From NCBI RefSeq assembly GCF_021018805.1, contig NC_086248.1:92773239-92837238 (forward strand): 64,000 nt of DNA. Reading direction: 5' to 3'. Under the pieces are notes generated by a model that worked only from the letters and a program-made list of their open reading frames with translations, did no database searches and was not told the origin of the DNA. A program made the translations under genes and the position numbers. Positions 35,155 through 48,169 of this stretch are shown piece after piece; the stretch's first letter is position 1; each line of letters opens with the position of its first letter. The stretch comes from Prinia subflava (lineage: Eukaryota; Chordata; Aves; Passeriformes; Cisticolidae).

Positions 35155-35700
35155 CCTATTTAAGTACAGGACTTGGGTTGTTTTGTTCTGTATTTTTCCC
35201 TTCAGACAGCATATTTTCCTGATGGAACTCCCCTCCCCCCAATACACAATGTGCTTTTCTGATTTACCAGCTCTAGCATTTTCTCAACAATCATGTGAGC
35301 AAGAGCAAGGACTGAATATTTTTAGACACTGGAACTAAGCAGATGGTGAAGGATGTAGAAGATCAATAACTAGTTTTTGTAAAGTTTGCATTTCTGCTTA
35401 TTTCAGTGTTATTTCAAAATGCAACAGGAAGAATATTAAACTTCAGAGAATGAAACGTGAGGAAGCTGCTCTGGCCTGTGTGCCTGGTATGGGAACATTT
35501 TTCCAGCCATTCTTTGAAAGCAAGCCATGCACTTGCTCCAGCTTTAATTGCGAACTCGCCTTTTGTTAATTTAATTGTACTCATGTTGCTGTTTGGTAAA
35601 AGGTCTTGGACAGATGTGTACTCATCTGACATTCTTCCAAGCATGTCTGCGTGGTCAAACTCGAAAGGTTTTTGGGAGCTGAAAGTCATCCCATCAGGAA

Positions 35701-36990
35701 CCTGAAACAACACCATCTGCTTTAGGTGACTAAGCACATGTCAAGAATAGCCATCTCCCTCCTTCTGGGCTCGAGCCTCCATGTTCCCTTGGGCTTTTGC
35801 TGTGGAGCAGCTGCCCTTCAGAGGTGCAGAGGAAGGGGAAATCATAAAACAAGACCTGGCCACAACACAGTTTTCACAGTTACTTCAGGAGCCCGAGGGC
35901 TTAACTGAAAACAGGGTGGAATCAGGCAGATGCTCCAAAGCTGACAGCACAATGCTGGAAATGGGTGCTCCTGGCCCAAAGAGGGGGCACTTGGCAGGAG
36001 AAACCAGTGTCTTGTTTTGTGACCTTGAGTAAGTGTCTGCACCCTTCCTCACCGTCACTTCTCAGCTGCAGAATGGGGAGCACAGCCTCATTTCTGTTCC
36101 TCCTTTCCCTTACCAACAGCAAGGCTCATGGGGCCGGCTCTGGGTCTCTGTCCCTGCAATATTAGCCCTCAAGCACCAAGTAGAATCAGGAAGGCCAGCA
36201 GCTGACAAAGGTAGACACAAGTCCCCACAGTCACTAAGGCAGGGTTCACGTTATCCAGAGTGTTCTCAGACACTGGCTGAGAGAGCAGGCACATCTCACC
36301 CTTCAGCAGGGTCTGCTGCAAGCCTGGTGTGAGCAGCCAGATGCCAGAGACAAAAAGGCTGGGAGGCAAGCAGCTCCTGCTGCAGCTTTCCATCCCCAGC
36401 TGCTGACCTTTCCAGCCCCGCAGCTTCTGTTCATTAGTGGGAATGCCTGCCCCGTGCTGACGAGGAGGAACCGGCTGGGAGCGCTTCACACATTTCCCTG
36501 GACTGGAACTGGAGCTGTCCCTAAAACTGGGCAATGAGCACGGGGCCAAGGAGGGCCAAGATGCATTTTGAAGCTTTGTTTCCAACAGAGAAAAGGGGGC
36601 TGAACTTTGAATGGCAGCTTTGGGGCTTGCAACACCCTCAAGCTCTTGGTGCTTGGTACGGCAAGGCAAGTGTCCCACAGCTGCCATCGTACCCAGCGAG
36701 GGCCGGGCACTGGAGGGCTGGGGCCAGCCAGGCTCCTCGTCTGCACGGGAGCTCAGGAGGAGACACACGGGGCAGCCTGGAGACACCTCCTCACACCAAC
36801 CTGAAAGAGCTGCCGTGGTGTTCCCCACTTCCAGCTGGATCCCAGCACCCAAAGGGGCCCCACTGAGTGTGCCGGTGCTGCCTCTAGCAGCTGTCCCCTC
36901 TACCCAAGCAGTGTCAGCCTTGGAGCCAGGCCAGCAGCTACGTGTGGAAGCTGTTCCCTCCTCCAGCCTTCTGGACCTTAGGCAAAAGAG
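35701..36990. other. GC-moderate, stop-poor block without a recognised gene
   Basis: This block has higher GC than its flanks and contains the longest non-repeat open frame of the window on the minus strand (36169-36852, 227 codons), overlapped on the + strand by frames of 110 and 128 codons. The predicted minus product is rich in Ser, Pro and Leu, with a hydrophobic C-terminus, and matches nothing I know. Open frames on both strands at once point to composition, not coding selection. A MIR-like fragment lies at 36010-36085. Confidence 0.45.
36010..36085 (+). repeat. MIR-like ancient SINE fragment
   Basis: TTTTGTGACCTTGAGTAAGT parallels the MIR 'tgtgaccttgggcaagt' core, and CTCAGCTGCAGAATGGGGAG parallels 'cctcagtttcctcatctgtaaaatgggg'. 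The spacing between the blocks is slightly longer than in the consensus. Confidence 0.45.
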
Positions 36991-37193
36991 CTACTAAATG
37001 AGCCATACTGACACCAATACTGCAATCAATTTGTTAATAAGGATCGGAGACAGACTCTGCTGCTGGGAGGAGGAGGCGAGGGGAAAGGAGATCATTATTT
37101 TTAATTTAAATAAATCAATATGTTAATAGGGGAAAGGATGCGCTCTGCACAAGGATGGTGGAAGGGGGAAGGCAAATGAGTACAGCTATTCTC

Positions 37194-37215
37194 TTTTTTT
37201 TTTTTTTTTTTTTTT
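37194..37215. repeat. Poly(T) run
   Basis: Twenty-two consecutive T followed by a purine-rich stretch (GGAGGAGAGAGGGAAGGGG). Confidence 0.9.
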
Positions 37216-38019
37216 GGAGGAGAGAGGGAAGGGGCATGTAGTTTGTCATTAGCTTTGGGGTTTTTTTAAAAAAGAAAAATATTTAATAAAAAAAGAGTGG
37301 GAAAAGACAATTTTAAAAGTCCCGTAACAGCAAATAACTAATTATACTCGTCTGAGACTCAGAACCATGCCTGGCTCTTTTCTTTCTCTAAAACAAATTA
37401 AAGAAAAAGGAATGCTTGATTCCCAGGAGGGCTTATCTAAGGCCTCTCATCTCTAATACACATCTAAAAGGACAGGGAAAATATCTTTTATCACTTAAAT
37501 CTCCCTGAAATTTAAGACCAGCTGGGAATTTTTTTATGTGGATATGATTCATTAAATTCATATCATTCCAAAGAAACCTTCCTGCCGGTTTATCTTTGCC
37601 ACTGCAGTCATCTCTCCAGAAAAGCACAGTTTCCCAAATGTTGTCAACCCGGACAGCTCAATTTTTGGCTGAAGGTTAGATTTCATTCGGAAACTATGGA
37701 ACTGGCCCCACATTTTTCTTTTCAAGGAACCGGTATTTGCAAACCATTCTTGAAGTCAACTTTTTCCCCTCTGCTGAGACAATAGGAAAATCCTGCTCCA
37801 CCATACCGCTTCCATTAGGCTTCTCGGTCCTGAGAGGTGGAGGGATTTTATTTTCACCCTACATTTCAATATTTATGCACTGTACTTGTGGGTTTAGAGA
37901 CTTCGATCAAACATAGGTACAGGAGCTCTGAGGGCTGAGCTCTGAGAACTGGCTCGGAGAGCAGCCGCATCCAGCTTCCACTGGGATCAAATGCATCAAG
38001 TTTGTATTTCAGCAATCCT
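37216..38019. other. Unique intergenic sequence, candidate regulatory
   Basis: No gene is recognisable. The stretch is repeat-free with balanced composition and AT-rich motif clusters (ATTCATTAAATTCATATC near 37547), and it leads directly into the CpG-rich patch at 38.0 kb. Conservation would have to be tested by alignment. Confidence 0.35.
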
Positions 38020-38510
38020 TGGAGCCGCTGCACGCTGCACTGATGGGCGAGCTGATAAACAGAGAGTTGCGGCGTAGTTAATATTCCCCATAACGTGCAG
38101 CCGCCGGAACGCTCCGTGGAGTTTTCGCAGGGAGGAAAATGTATGTTTTACATAATGAGCTCCTTCTCATGTAGTGCCACAAAAGTTACTAGGGAGACGG
38201 TCTGTCTTGGGCGCACGGAAAAACAAAGGGAAGTTCACGTGGCAGGACCGCTCCTCGCCGGCCCCGTCTCGCAGCCAATGCGGAGGGTGGGGAGGCACTT
38301 CCAAGGGCGAGACTTTGAAAAGCGGGGCTGAGCCAGGGCGCCCGGGCAGCGGGGAGCGAGCGGCTGTGGGAAGAGGTCAGGCGGAGGGCACGGTGGATCG
38401 GGTTCAGGGGCGGCTGTGGAAGAAAGGAAAGGACGGCCGGCCCCGCCAGATGCTGCCGGCGCGGCGGGCACGTGAGCGCCATGGAGAGCGAGGGGTGCGC
38501 TCCAGGGACC
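38020..38510. promoter_or_regulatory. CpG-rich patch next to the minisatellite
   Basis: CpG density is raised from about 38030 (GCGGCGTAG, GCAGCCGCCGGAACGCTCCG) and strongly so from 38200 (GGACGGCCGGCCCCGCC, GGCGCGGCGGGCACG) up to the first minisatellite unit. A promoter for an unannotated transcript is possible. The long open frames here (38174-38638 + and others) run into the tandem array and are artefacts of its composition. Confidence 0.35.
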
Positions 38511-38940
38511 GAGCATCCCCGCCGCTCCCGGGACCGAGCATCCCCGCCGCTCCCGGGACCGAGCATCCCCGTCGCTCCCGGGACCGAGCATCCCCTCCGC
38601 TCCCGGGACCGAGCATCCCCACCGCTCCCGGGGTCTGAGCATCCCCGCCGCTCCCGGGACCGAGCATCCCCGCTGTGCCCGGGGACCGAGCATCCCCTCT
38701 GCTCCCGGGGACGGAGCATCCCCGCCGCTCCCGGGACGGAGCATCCCCGCCGCTCCCGGGACCGAGCATCCCCGCCGCTCCCGGGACGGAGCATCCCCTC
38801 CGCTCCCGGGACCGAGCATCCCCTCCGCTCCCGGGACCGAGCAGCCCTGCCGCTCCCGGGGTCTGAGCATCCCCGCCGCTCCCGGAACTGAGCATCCCCT
38901 CCGCTCCCGGGGACTGAGCATCCCCGCCGCGCCGGGATCC
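38511..38940. repeat. GC-rich minisatellite, 25/26-bp unit, about 17 copies
   Basis: The unit is GAGCATCCCCGCCGCTCCCG followed by GGACC. I count 17 copies beginning at 38511, 38536, 38561, 38586, 38611, 38637, 38662, 38688, 38714, 38739, 38764, 38789, 38814, 38839, 38865, 38890 and 38916, the last degenerate. Variants include an extra G (26-bp units), T for G at unit position 11, and a GTCT end. Every unit on the minus strand has several G runs (GGGAGCGGCGGGG) and could form G-quadruplexes. The 206-273-codon minus-strand frames are translations of this array, not genes. Confidence 0.97.
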
Positions 38941-39568
38941 CGCCGGGACACGGCACACACCAGCCCTTCCTGCCACACTGCACCCAGCGCTTGGGAAATG
39001 AAAAATAACTGCGGGCGAATGCACCCTGAACTCCCTGAATTCATCCCAGGGTACAAGACGAAGCAGTTTTCACCCTAGGAGTTTTCTCTCATTCACCAAG
39101 CAGACACAGCTCTACCTTTTGAAAACCTCTGTAGGACGTGGCTGAGAGTAGAAAACTGCCCCTGGACTCCCCTTTTGGAGTTCTTCTTTCCCCCAGCACA
39201 TCAAGCTTTGGTGTTTCCCTGGGTGAAAGCACCATTTTTCCTGTTTTGCCCAGGAGCAACTCACTACTTCCCTGTATTTCAGTCGTACTTACTACTCTAA
39301 GATTTAGAGTTATATTTCTAAGGTTCAGAAAATTCAAGTAATACAAACACTCTCTGTTAGTATTAGTTAGTATAAAGGCTGTATTATCTCCTTTAGATAT
39401 AGACACAACCCTTAGATTCACATTAGGGCTTCTACCACATTTCCAAAATCCTCACAGACATCCACTACCTTGAATACAGAGAATGTGATTAAAAGTATCA
39501 TCTCTTCTCGCCCGACTCCTGTGGGAGTATCAGATCTAAACTAGATTATTAGACTAAAACCCTGCTTT

Positions 39569-39587
39569 TCAATTCAATTCAATTCAA
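39569..39587. repeat. (AATTC)n pentanucleotide repeat
   Basis: Three to four AATTC units in tandem, ending in AACCC. Confidence 0.85.
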
Positions 39588-42500
39588 CCCAAGTTAGCAG
39601 TTGGGATCTTCTGGTAACAGTTTGGAGCAATCATCAGCATTTAGAGGCCAGCCTCATACAGGAATCACCAGCAAGAGCTCAAACCACGGGTTTACTTCAG
39701 TTTTCCAGCTCCTACATGTGATACAGTTCTCTGTCGATCTCCAAACGCAGCCAGTAATATGAGTGGGAAACCTACACTAAATATTCATAAATTACCCATT
39801 TTTAAAAGCTTAAAAAAACAAGAAAATTGTCCCTGGTAGAATAGTTCTCATATTAAAAAACATCCTTTTTTTGTTCAATAATTGTTTTTGCTTTAGCATT
39901 TCGTGCCGTCATCACAAGAACAGTTTTACCAGGCAATATTTTGCTGCTGCCTTCAGACCAGCAATTAGAACAAGTAACAGACAGTTCAGACAATAGCCAA
40001 TTTATCTGCAGAAAGGGAATTTGCATTTCTCTTTATATACCTTATGTTAAACATACACAGTATCATACAATAATTATCACTATATAAACAAATTGCAATT
40101 CTCTGGTCTTCAGAGCAGTGACCTTTTGTTTTATTAGTGCACCTGCACAAAGGCTTTTAAGCTGTTCAAAATGTTTTGAGCATCTTGCTCAAAGCTTCTG
40201 ACTACTCCTATTATGTAATTATCAAATGGTTGCAGCTATAAAACAATGTATAATTAACATGTATAATTAATTGATACCATAACATATACATTAAATATTG
40301 CTACTAAATATTAAATGCTATTATATATGAAATATATAATATATTATGCTTTTTGTATTATATTATAATCTTAAATGATGTGTCATATTATACATTTCAT
40401 GGATTTTTTTGCATGTATCTCTAAACCAGTATTTCACACGTCTCCACAAACAATCACAGCTAATATGAGCACCTCCGTGCATTTTGCACACATACAACAG
40501 CACCATGTTATTAATTCATAGCTGTATTTGGGACTGCTGGTTTTTAAACATATGGTTTAAAGACATTTCCTTAAGACACATTCAGTAATTACATAAATAA
40601 AATAGATTATGAAAGCCTACATTGGTATCAGGTGCTTTCTGTTAAGAAAAGTACTATGAAGAAAAGTATTAGTATCTGAGCCTAATTATTGGTGCTGAAA
40701 GTCATTTCATTTCAAACATCCTATTAACTAAAGTCCATACACAGAAATTATTGGCTGCTTGCACCAATCCCCATTATAAAACCCGGTGAAATCCCTTTGC
40801 AAAAAAAGGGAAGACTACAGCTTAAACCTTAAGTACTTCGATAAAAATATAAGATCGGTTTCATCCCAAAGTACAAATCCCAATCTCCATCTAAAACTGC
40901 CTGACCCTAAAATATATTCAGAGCTTGTTCTAATCACAGGAGATGTATTCCGAATAGGACAGCCCTCTATCATCTGCTAAGTCTCTTTAAGTCATCGTTT
41001 TCACTGTATCTGAAAAATTAATTCCTTTTCAGAAATATTCTCATCTTCTACTAAAAGAAAAAAAAAAGCTTTTTGATGTAGAGTGACAGGATTATGAAGT
41101 GACCCTTCAGGTCAGAAGGAGACTTTTCCTTTTCTCATCAAGGAAATCAATTTCTAAGTCCAAGTCTCTTAAAATAATATATTCTTGTGGCACGCATACA
41201 GCTTTTTTTGATCTGCTATGAAAAGAATAAGAGGTAAAGAGGATCAGGGGTGGCGATGGAATATTATAATCTGCCACACTCACACATCAGCCTTTCACTA
41301 AGTAATTCCAGATAAATTGAGGATTTACATATTTAAGATTAAATGGTGAAAGAGTAGCGATGCATAAATAGAAGAATACAAAGATACAATTTAGGGAAGT
41401 TAACTCTTAAAAAAATTTTACCTGGTGTTTGGTACCCTTCCACTGTCCCACCCCATATTTTTTAAAGCATGTAATGTTTATAAGGAAATAACCAGGATAA
41501 TCTCTTTGAGATCAACTGAGCACAAACACAGATGCCTTAGGGTTTCTCTCCTCCACCCCTCCCACCTTCACTACTGAAAAAATACCAATTACCATGACAA
41601 GAAACAGTTAAATGCCTCCAAAGACACATACACACAGCAGATGGAAAACAGGAGGAAACCAGCTGGAAGTGTGTTTCCCTTAGAACTGTTTTTAACAGCC
41701 TGTGCACAAATAATGTCTCACTAATACGCAGATAAAAATAAAACATAAATATTTAAAAGGTGACTGGTCAAAGCAACAAGATGGTATTCGATATGGGAAC
41801 TTTCCCTTTTTTACTCCCTTCCCTGTCCATATTCTGGGTAATTGCTCAGAGGCATCCTCATGCAAGTCTCTGGTTCAGGGAAGGTAACTCCAAGGCAAAA
41901 GCTCTGGTGATGGCCATAACCTCTTGTGCTGCTATTTGCAAGGCACAGGGGCTTGCCTTGGTTTTTATTACTCACCTGTTCAGCCTTTGCCTTTATGGTG
42001 AGCTTCCTGCATGGAGGGTGTCCCAAGACTGCCCAGCTGAGCTCTAGGAGCAGCTGTTCACACCAGCACAAATAAGGAGGCCAGCCCTTTACAAAATTCC
42101 TTCTGCTCTTGGGTGCTTAAGCAGAAGCATTTTAAAGGAACTCCTTTTCCAGAAACTACTAAGCACTTTCTGATAATCTGGATATTTTTAAGGTGTCCAA
42201 CAGATCTCTGTAATCCGTATTTACGAACAGCTTCACCTGACCCCTCAGAGTCCAGACAGCATCCAAACTCCCTTGTTCTCCTGTAACTTTGCCTTTAGGG
42301 AGAGCAAAATCAGTGGAGATGGGGAGAGATGGAAATGTCCATGCCCCTTTCTAGCTGAAGACTGAAAGCAAGGGCAGGATCAAGCATAGGCATTGCTTAT
42401 CAGAAACAAGAGAGACTTCCAGAAGTATAACTGGGGCAAGGACAGCTCCAGGGGGCAATGGAGAAGGGAAGCCCACAGTTCTTCCCTAGAATTCCCTAAG

Positions 42501-44845
42501 CCAGAAGCATTTGTGATATATCCTGCTTGTCCTGTCTTTGATCTTAACTGTTACCATCAGGTAGAACAATTTTAAGTAGAGTAGATGGGTTGTCTGCCAT
42601 TTATTTAGATAAATCCTTTACAGTTCCCTTACAGTTCCTTCTCCACTGATTCTCATTAGGCAGCCCTCTCACACTCACCAGGAATTCAGCAAAGCAGATC
42701 CTTAGCGGGTGTTAATTGGTCTAAGTCCATTTGCTTCAAAGAAGCTGCTCAAACTTACAGTGCCCAGAAATTTGACCCAGTTTCACTTCTCTGCATAATG
42801 CGGTCTCTTGATGGAGGAACAGATATATTCCTTCTGCTCTGCGTCTGAAGTGTTAAGTCAATGCACACATTTCTGAGAATCTAGGAAATCTGGATTTTTT
42901 TGAGCGAATAAAGCCTGAGCATGGTAACTTACTCAGACTCTGGAATATAAGGCAGAAATGTAGCAGAGTGTCATGCCAAAGGCAGAAAGAACTAGAAAAT
43001 GCTCTCATGACACATCCAGATGACAGCAGAAGACAGGTGAACACATGAACACCTGCGGAAATCTTGGTCTGAAAGACCTGAGACCATCAAACACACTCTT
43101 TAGACAACCAGTTAATCAAGAAGTCAAGAAGGATTTGGTGCAAATAAGACTTTACTGGCAAATAAGATTTGCACCAATAACAGATGGATGCATGTAGTCT
43201 GGTCACTCAAGGGAAAGACAGATATTTTATTTAATTTTATTTGTTTGTTTATATATTTCCCAGCTTTTTTTCACATGCCTTCAGAAGCAGGAGAGGTGAG
43301 TGAGCCTGGCCAACACGGCTCTCTCTTTAGGAACAGCCCTGGCTTGATTGCAGAGGGTGGCTGTACCACAGAGCAGCAAAGGCAGTGGGGGGTAAGCAAG
43401 AAGGACAAGTAATTGCTGATCTGTGAGGCTGAGATGGGAAGAGAATGGTCTTACTCAGGGGGCATCACAAGGTTCAGCAGTTAAGGAGAAGCACTTTCAG
43501 AAGCTTTTCCTGTTAAAATTCCAGCAGCACATCCCTTGGCTTTACCAGAATATTAAACCTGCTTTTAAAGTTGTTGTTTTTTAGTGATCAATTTCCTTGT
43601 TGAAAATCTACAGAAAAAGAAAGGTCTGTTTCCTCTGATGTTTCTTTCCCTCCATGAATAAACTATGCCTTTGTCTGTTTTTATTTTCATAATGCCACAT
43701 TTATACCTAGCACCTTCAAACACATATTATTTTAGAGATCTGATACCATCTAGTGTTATTGCTGGCTTTTCACATCTTACACTTATCAAGTAACCACAGT
43801 CAGCAACATGTCAGAGTTCATCACTACATCACATCAGTGGCAAAACAAAACCTGCTTCCCACCCAATATCTATATTTACACACTCCACAGGTGGGTGAAA
43901 TTTGCAGTTCATCTAGGAAATTCACTCTCCTTTAATCTCTGGAAATTAGTTGGTCTGTGTGTATACGTATCGTTGTCATCTAGTGCTTTGCCACTGATTT
44001 ATTTCAGCCTCTGTAGAAAATAAGCTGGGATTCCTAATAACAAACACAAGTGTTTACAAACAGCTTTTATACAGTCTTGGGCAGGCCAAAGTCAAGGGTA
44101 CATTTACTTCAACCCAACCAAAGTTTTACTCCATTTTTTCAGGGAATTAGATGAGATTTTTAGTTTGCAAGTACAAGTGACTGGTGCAAAGTTTTCCTAA
44201 ATATTCATAGCTCCTGAAAGCTGGTGCTATCCGGGAGGGAGATCCTTATATGATTTCATGCTATAAAAGGACAAGACCACCAAGAAAAGCCAAGAAGTCT
44301 CTGCAGGACAACAATGTGGGTTCATCTGTTTGTGTACTTTAAAACACAAAGAACTGATAATATGCAGAAACACAGTATTTATAAAGGTTAAAAAGAAAGA
44401 AAAGAACAGTGTGGATAGTCTGATAGAATATGGTGGATTAGTATCCATGGAGACTCCTTTCTTCTGTGTATTCACCCAATATACAGGACGTTTGGTGATT
44501 TCTCCACAACATCCCACAGGTGCCTTGATCTGGACACACAGCAAACTCCTCTCTAGCTAAAAGGGTATCTGGACTCCCTGTCCCTCAGCTCAAGGCCTCT
44601 CTTCCTGTATCATTGGGATGGATGTCACTTACAACAGTCCTTTCTGCAGTAGGGCCACTTTGGAACTGCACTTGGAGCCATCGACACTTCTAAGTCACTC
44701 AGCAACCTGTATGTTACAGGTATTTATTGCTACCCCTTGCAAACAATTTCCTGTCTCTAAAGGAAATTATTCTTTAATGATTACATGGAATTCATTGGGA
44801 ACAGAGGGAGGGGAGTTTATAATTTTGTAGTTTTGTGGAACATGT

Positions 44846-44884
44846 TATTACTATTACTATTACTATTACTATTACTATTACTAT
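44846..44884. repeat. (ATTACT)n hexanucleotide microsatellite
   Basis: Six pure tandem copies of a 6-bp unit, likely variable in length. Confidence 0.92.
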
Positions 44885-45949
44885 ATTTTTTCAACACTGG
44901 GTTTCACTTGCTCACTTTTGACTGTTGGCAGGGGGCACTAAATGCTTTTACTCACTAAAGATGTGGATTTCTGGGATGTTTACACATGCTAAATGCCTGG
45001 GGCTAAGAAAGAGATACCTGTCTTTTAGGAGCACTCTTCCAGGCAGACTTTTTCATTGTACAGACCATGTGAATGAGATCAGTTTAGAGGGAAATGACCT
45101 TGAATGTCTCCAATAAGAAGGCAAAGAGCAAAGAAAAGAGGGAGAAAGTCCACGTAGACAGGGCTGCCTCCAAAAAAAGAGACGTTGGCATATGAATGTT
45201 ATTAAATTATGATAGTGGAGAAACAATGCAGCAGATAGGAATTCCCACATGTCTCTGTTGTTTTAAGATGTGTGCTTAATTTACAAAACAACCACTAAAA
45301 GTTAGCACTTTTCATTCACCACTGCCCACACTTGGAACAGAACTGAGCACGGAGTTAGATGAAGGACACCAACTCCACTGCAGGTGCCCAGAGCAGAGCT
45401 GGCCACAGCCTCCAGATAATTGCTGCACTGTCAATCAACAACTTCACCAGAATGGAAAGAATTGTCAGAGCACACTCCAGCCCGCTCGGGTGTGGCCACA
45501 CCCTTGTGGAAGGAGGCATGAACTAAAATAACACGCTGCTAGTTTTAGGGAGCTCAGCTCCCTGGAGCTCCAAAGAGGCTGGATCCAGCACGCAGGTGGT
45601 CCCAAAGCAGGGGGAGAGACTCTTTTGGATACATCTGTGCTTTGGTACTACTTACCCAGTAATCTGTAAGGCTTTACTCAAGCCAATTAAACTACAGTGA
45701 CAGAGAGGTTCCAAGGACAAGAAAATGGTGATAACAGAAAGGGGCAGTGACAGCCTCAGGACCAGCTGCTAATGAGAATTAGCAATGCACGTCCCTGCAC
45801 CCATTATCTAGGAACTGAACAACACTAGTAGGTATGATATGACCCCAAATATGGTTTTCCAATCCTCAGCTTCATCTCCCATCTGATTTCCTTCTACTAT
45901 TCTAGTTACACCTTTTTAGTCTCTGAGTTGTGCATATCCCTATGGCTGT

Positions 45950-45973
45950 TCTCATTCTCTCTGGAGAATGAGA
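45950..45973. repeat. Perfect short inverted repeat
   Basis: TCTCATTCTC and GAGAATGAGA are exact reverse complements separated by the four bases TCTG. Confidence 0.8.
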
Positions 45974-47676
45974 GTGAGAGAATGTTGCATGCACAACAGC
46001 TCTGTTGGAAAGTTTTCAAGAGGTAGGCTGTGAAAATGAATTTTTTCTCTTTTCTACAGTAACATTTTTCAAGGCCTGAGAACTGGCTTGGATATCATCT
46101 TTTCTTATTTCTCATTTAAAAAAAAAAGTGTTGACATGCCTTTATTTTGAAACAATGATTTATCAAAGAAAAAAGGAAAGAGCAGCTGTTTCTCACCCTT
46201 TGAAGCCAATCTGATGAAAGTATCTCATATTTCTCATCCGACTTTAAATGTTTAATTTTCATGTATATGAGAAGAGGACTTGAGCAACACCTCCTCCTTG
46301 TCTTAGCATTCGATACTTTTTGAAGTGTTACTTGTTCTGGCTGAAGTCGTGACGAATTCCGAACCATGAAGTGCTCTGATGTGAACACAAGAGTTGGATG
46401 TCACCAGCACAAACAGCAACAAGCATATGCACAAAAGTTTTGTGACTGAACAATCACTCAGCTGATGCCTGAAAGTTGACGACATATGTACATTTTATTC
46501 ACTCTTGTAGCACGTGAGGGCTTTTCAGTCCCAACCACTTTCTGTATTTAAATTAAATATATGATACAGCTGTATATTGAAATGCTTCCCTTGAGAAAGG
46601 TTTGCTGGTGGATCGCAATAATTAATTTCTTTTACATAATTTCAGAAGGTAACTGTAAAAGTCCCCTCAATTTGACACTGATACAACCTGGGTGCCTTTT
46701 ATTAACAAAGCAAGTTCTTAAAGTATCCTTATTTTTACTGCTGCTACTATATTAGCAGCTGAAATGTGATTATACCTTCGAGATCCATCATGTCACCTAT
46801 AGTTATCTAAAATGCTATTCTCAATTCATTATACAGAGAAATAAAGATACAAATCCAGTCCTACAGTCTCATTTTATGTGACAGCTCTCAGTCATGTGGG
46901 AGATGTGTCCCACAATACTGCATTTATTATAAATCTATATTAAAAGCCTGAGCATGTGGATTAGAAAACCTGTTTCCTGACAATGTCTACAAATGCATAG
47001 TCCAATCCATATTCCTTGCCTTAATACAGATCTAATAAAAATGTTCACAAAATTCTTAAGGGTCAGCTGCCTTTCAATTTCTCCCCCTCAGGTGCTTCCT
47101 TCCCAAGGGACTAGTTGTTTTAAAAACAAATCTACCTACGAGTCTTGTTTTTCCTAGAAAATCTCCAGATAAGCACAAGTTGAAATCACTTTTTTTTTCA
47201 TCAAAGCTATTTCTTTATATCTTTGACATCGGTTTTGTTCGTTTAAATTAAAGGGGGAATCTGTAAAGCTCTGAAACCACAAAGCACTGAATTGCAGGTC
47301 TGTATGGAAAAGGCCATGGTTTAAGGGAAAGCTTACAGCTCTGGAATTGAACAGGGGGGCTCTGGGCTCCCACCATGTGTAAAGGGCTTTCCAACCCACT
47401 GCATCAACAGCTCGTTTGCCTGTGCACAGGTGTGGCCACCCCAGCTCTGGAACAGTCTGGTAATGTTAAGTCATACGTTGCATGGACCGGGTCAAGGGAG
47501 GAAAAGGGAAAATGTTCCATTTTCCATTGCTTCCCACCACTTCCAAATTTAGAAGTGAGGCTGGGTGTATGGAAAAAAAGCCTTACCTCCCACAACACAC
47601 CTTGACTCCCTTCTATCATTAGACCATCCCGGTTCCAGCCATTTGACTGGTACAGGCTTAGAAGCAACAAGAGTCT

Positions 47677-47735
47677 AATTACCCGTATATTAGTGAAGGA
47701 TATATCACTGAATTACCCGGATATTCAGTGAAGGA
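47677..47735. repeat. Imperfect tandem duplication, 34-bp period
   Basis: AATTACCCGTATATTAGTGA at 47677 recurs as AATTACCCGGATATTCAGTG at 47711, each followed by an AAGGA-type end. Two copies with substitutions. Confidence 0.75.
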
Positions 47736-48169
47736 ATCTTCTGGTCTGTTGCAGTGCACTCAGAAAGGGCTGCTTTGAAATCATTTGAGCAATACACAGC
47801 ATTCCCTGCGAGAGGCTTCCTGCTCTGCTGAATTGATGCAGACCCCTCTCTAAGGTAAGAAGCACATTTGCACGAGCTGGCAGAACCCACATGACAGCTC
47901 GGAGCTGCTCAGGGCTTTCTTGACATGTTTGCATAATTGTGGTTTTTCAGACCAAAAGAGGAAGGTAAACTTCATTCATGCCTGACCTGTTGGCCTTCAC
48001 AGCTGGAACATGTTGGAATCACTTCTGGCACTGAAAAGGTTAATTGTGTCCTGCTGTGAGGTAGGAGTCTAGAAAAGGATACCACATTTGGTGGGAATTA
48101 TAGTAAATGAGGTTTTCTTTATAGCACTGCTCATTCTCAACATGTTGAAAGGGCATTAGTTCACAGTCA

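Larger units (their letters stand above)
30116..35700. other. Intergenic sequence, AT-rich with simple repeats
   Basis: No gene is recognisable. It holds poly(A) and poly(T) runs (30843-30859, 35132-35154), an alternating TA block (32655-32704) and a GC-moderate patch at 33490-33850. The open frames there on both strands (126 and 118 codons) are not recognised. A stretch near 34695-34740 resembles the 'cccactgaagtcaatgggagttttgcc' motif common in old sauropsid repeats, but it is too short to name. Confidence 0.5.
38941..47999. other. Intergenic sequence, AT-rich
   Basis: No gene is recognisable. Features are an AATTC pentanucleotide repeat (39569-39587), a strongly AT-rich stretch (40240-40400), an (ATTACT)n array (44846-44884), unique sequence with a PBX/MEIS-type site at about 45430-45440, a 10-bp-arm hairpin (45950-45973) and an imperfect 34-bp-period duplication (47677-47735). 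Open frames such as 44227-44544 (-) and 41760-42047 (+) are not recognised. Confidence 0.5.

Noticed and set aside
38174..39056. Several open frames of 139-273 codons on both strands
   Set aside because: They are translations of the 25/26-bp minisatellite and the CpG-rich patch. The proteins are periodic with the repeat, and all frames are open at once.
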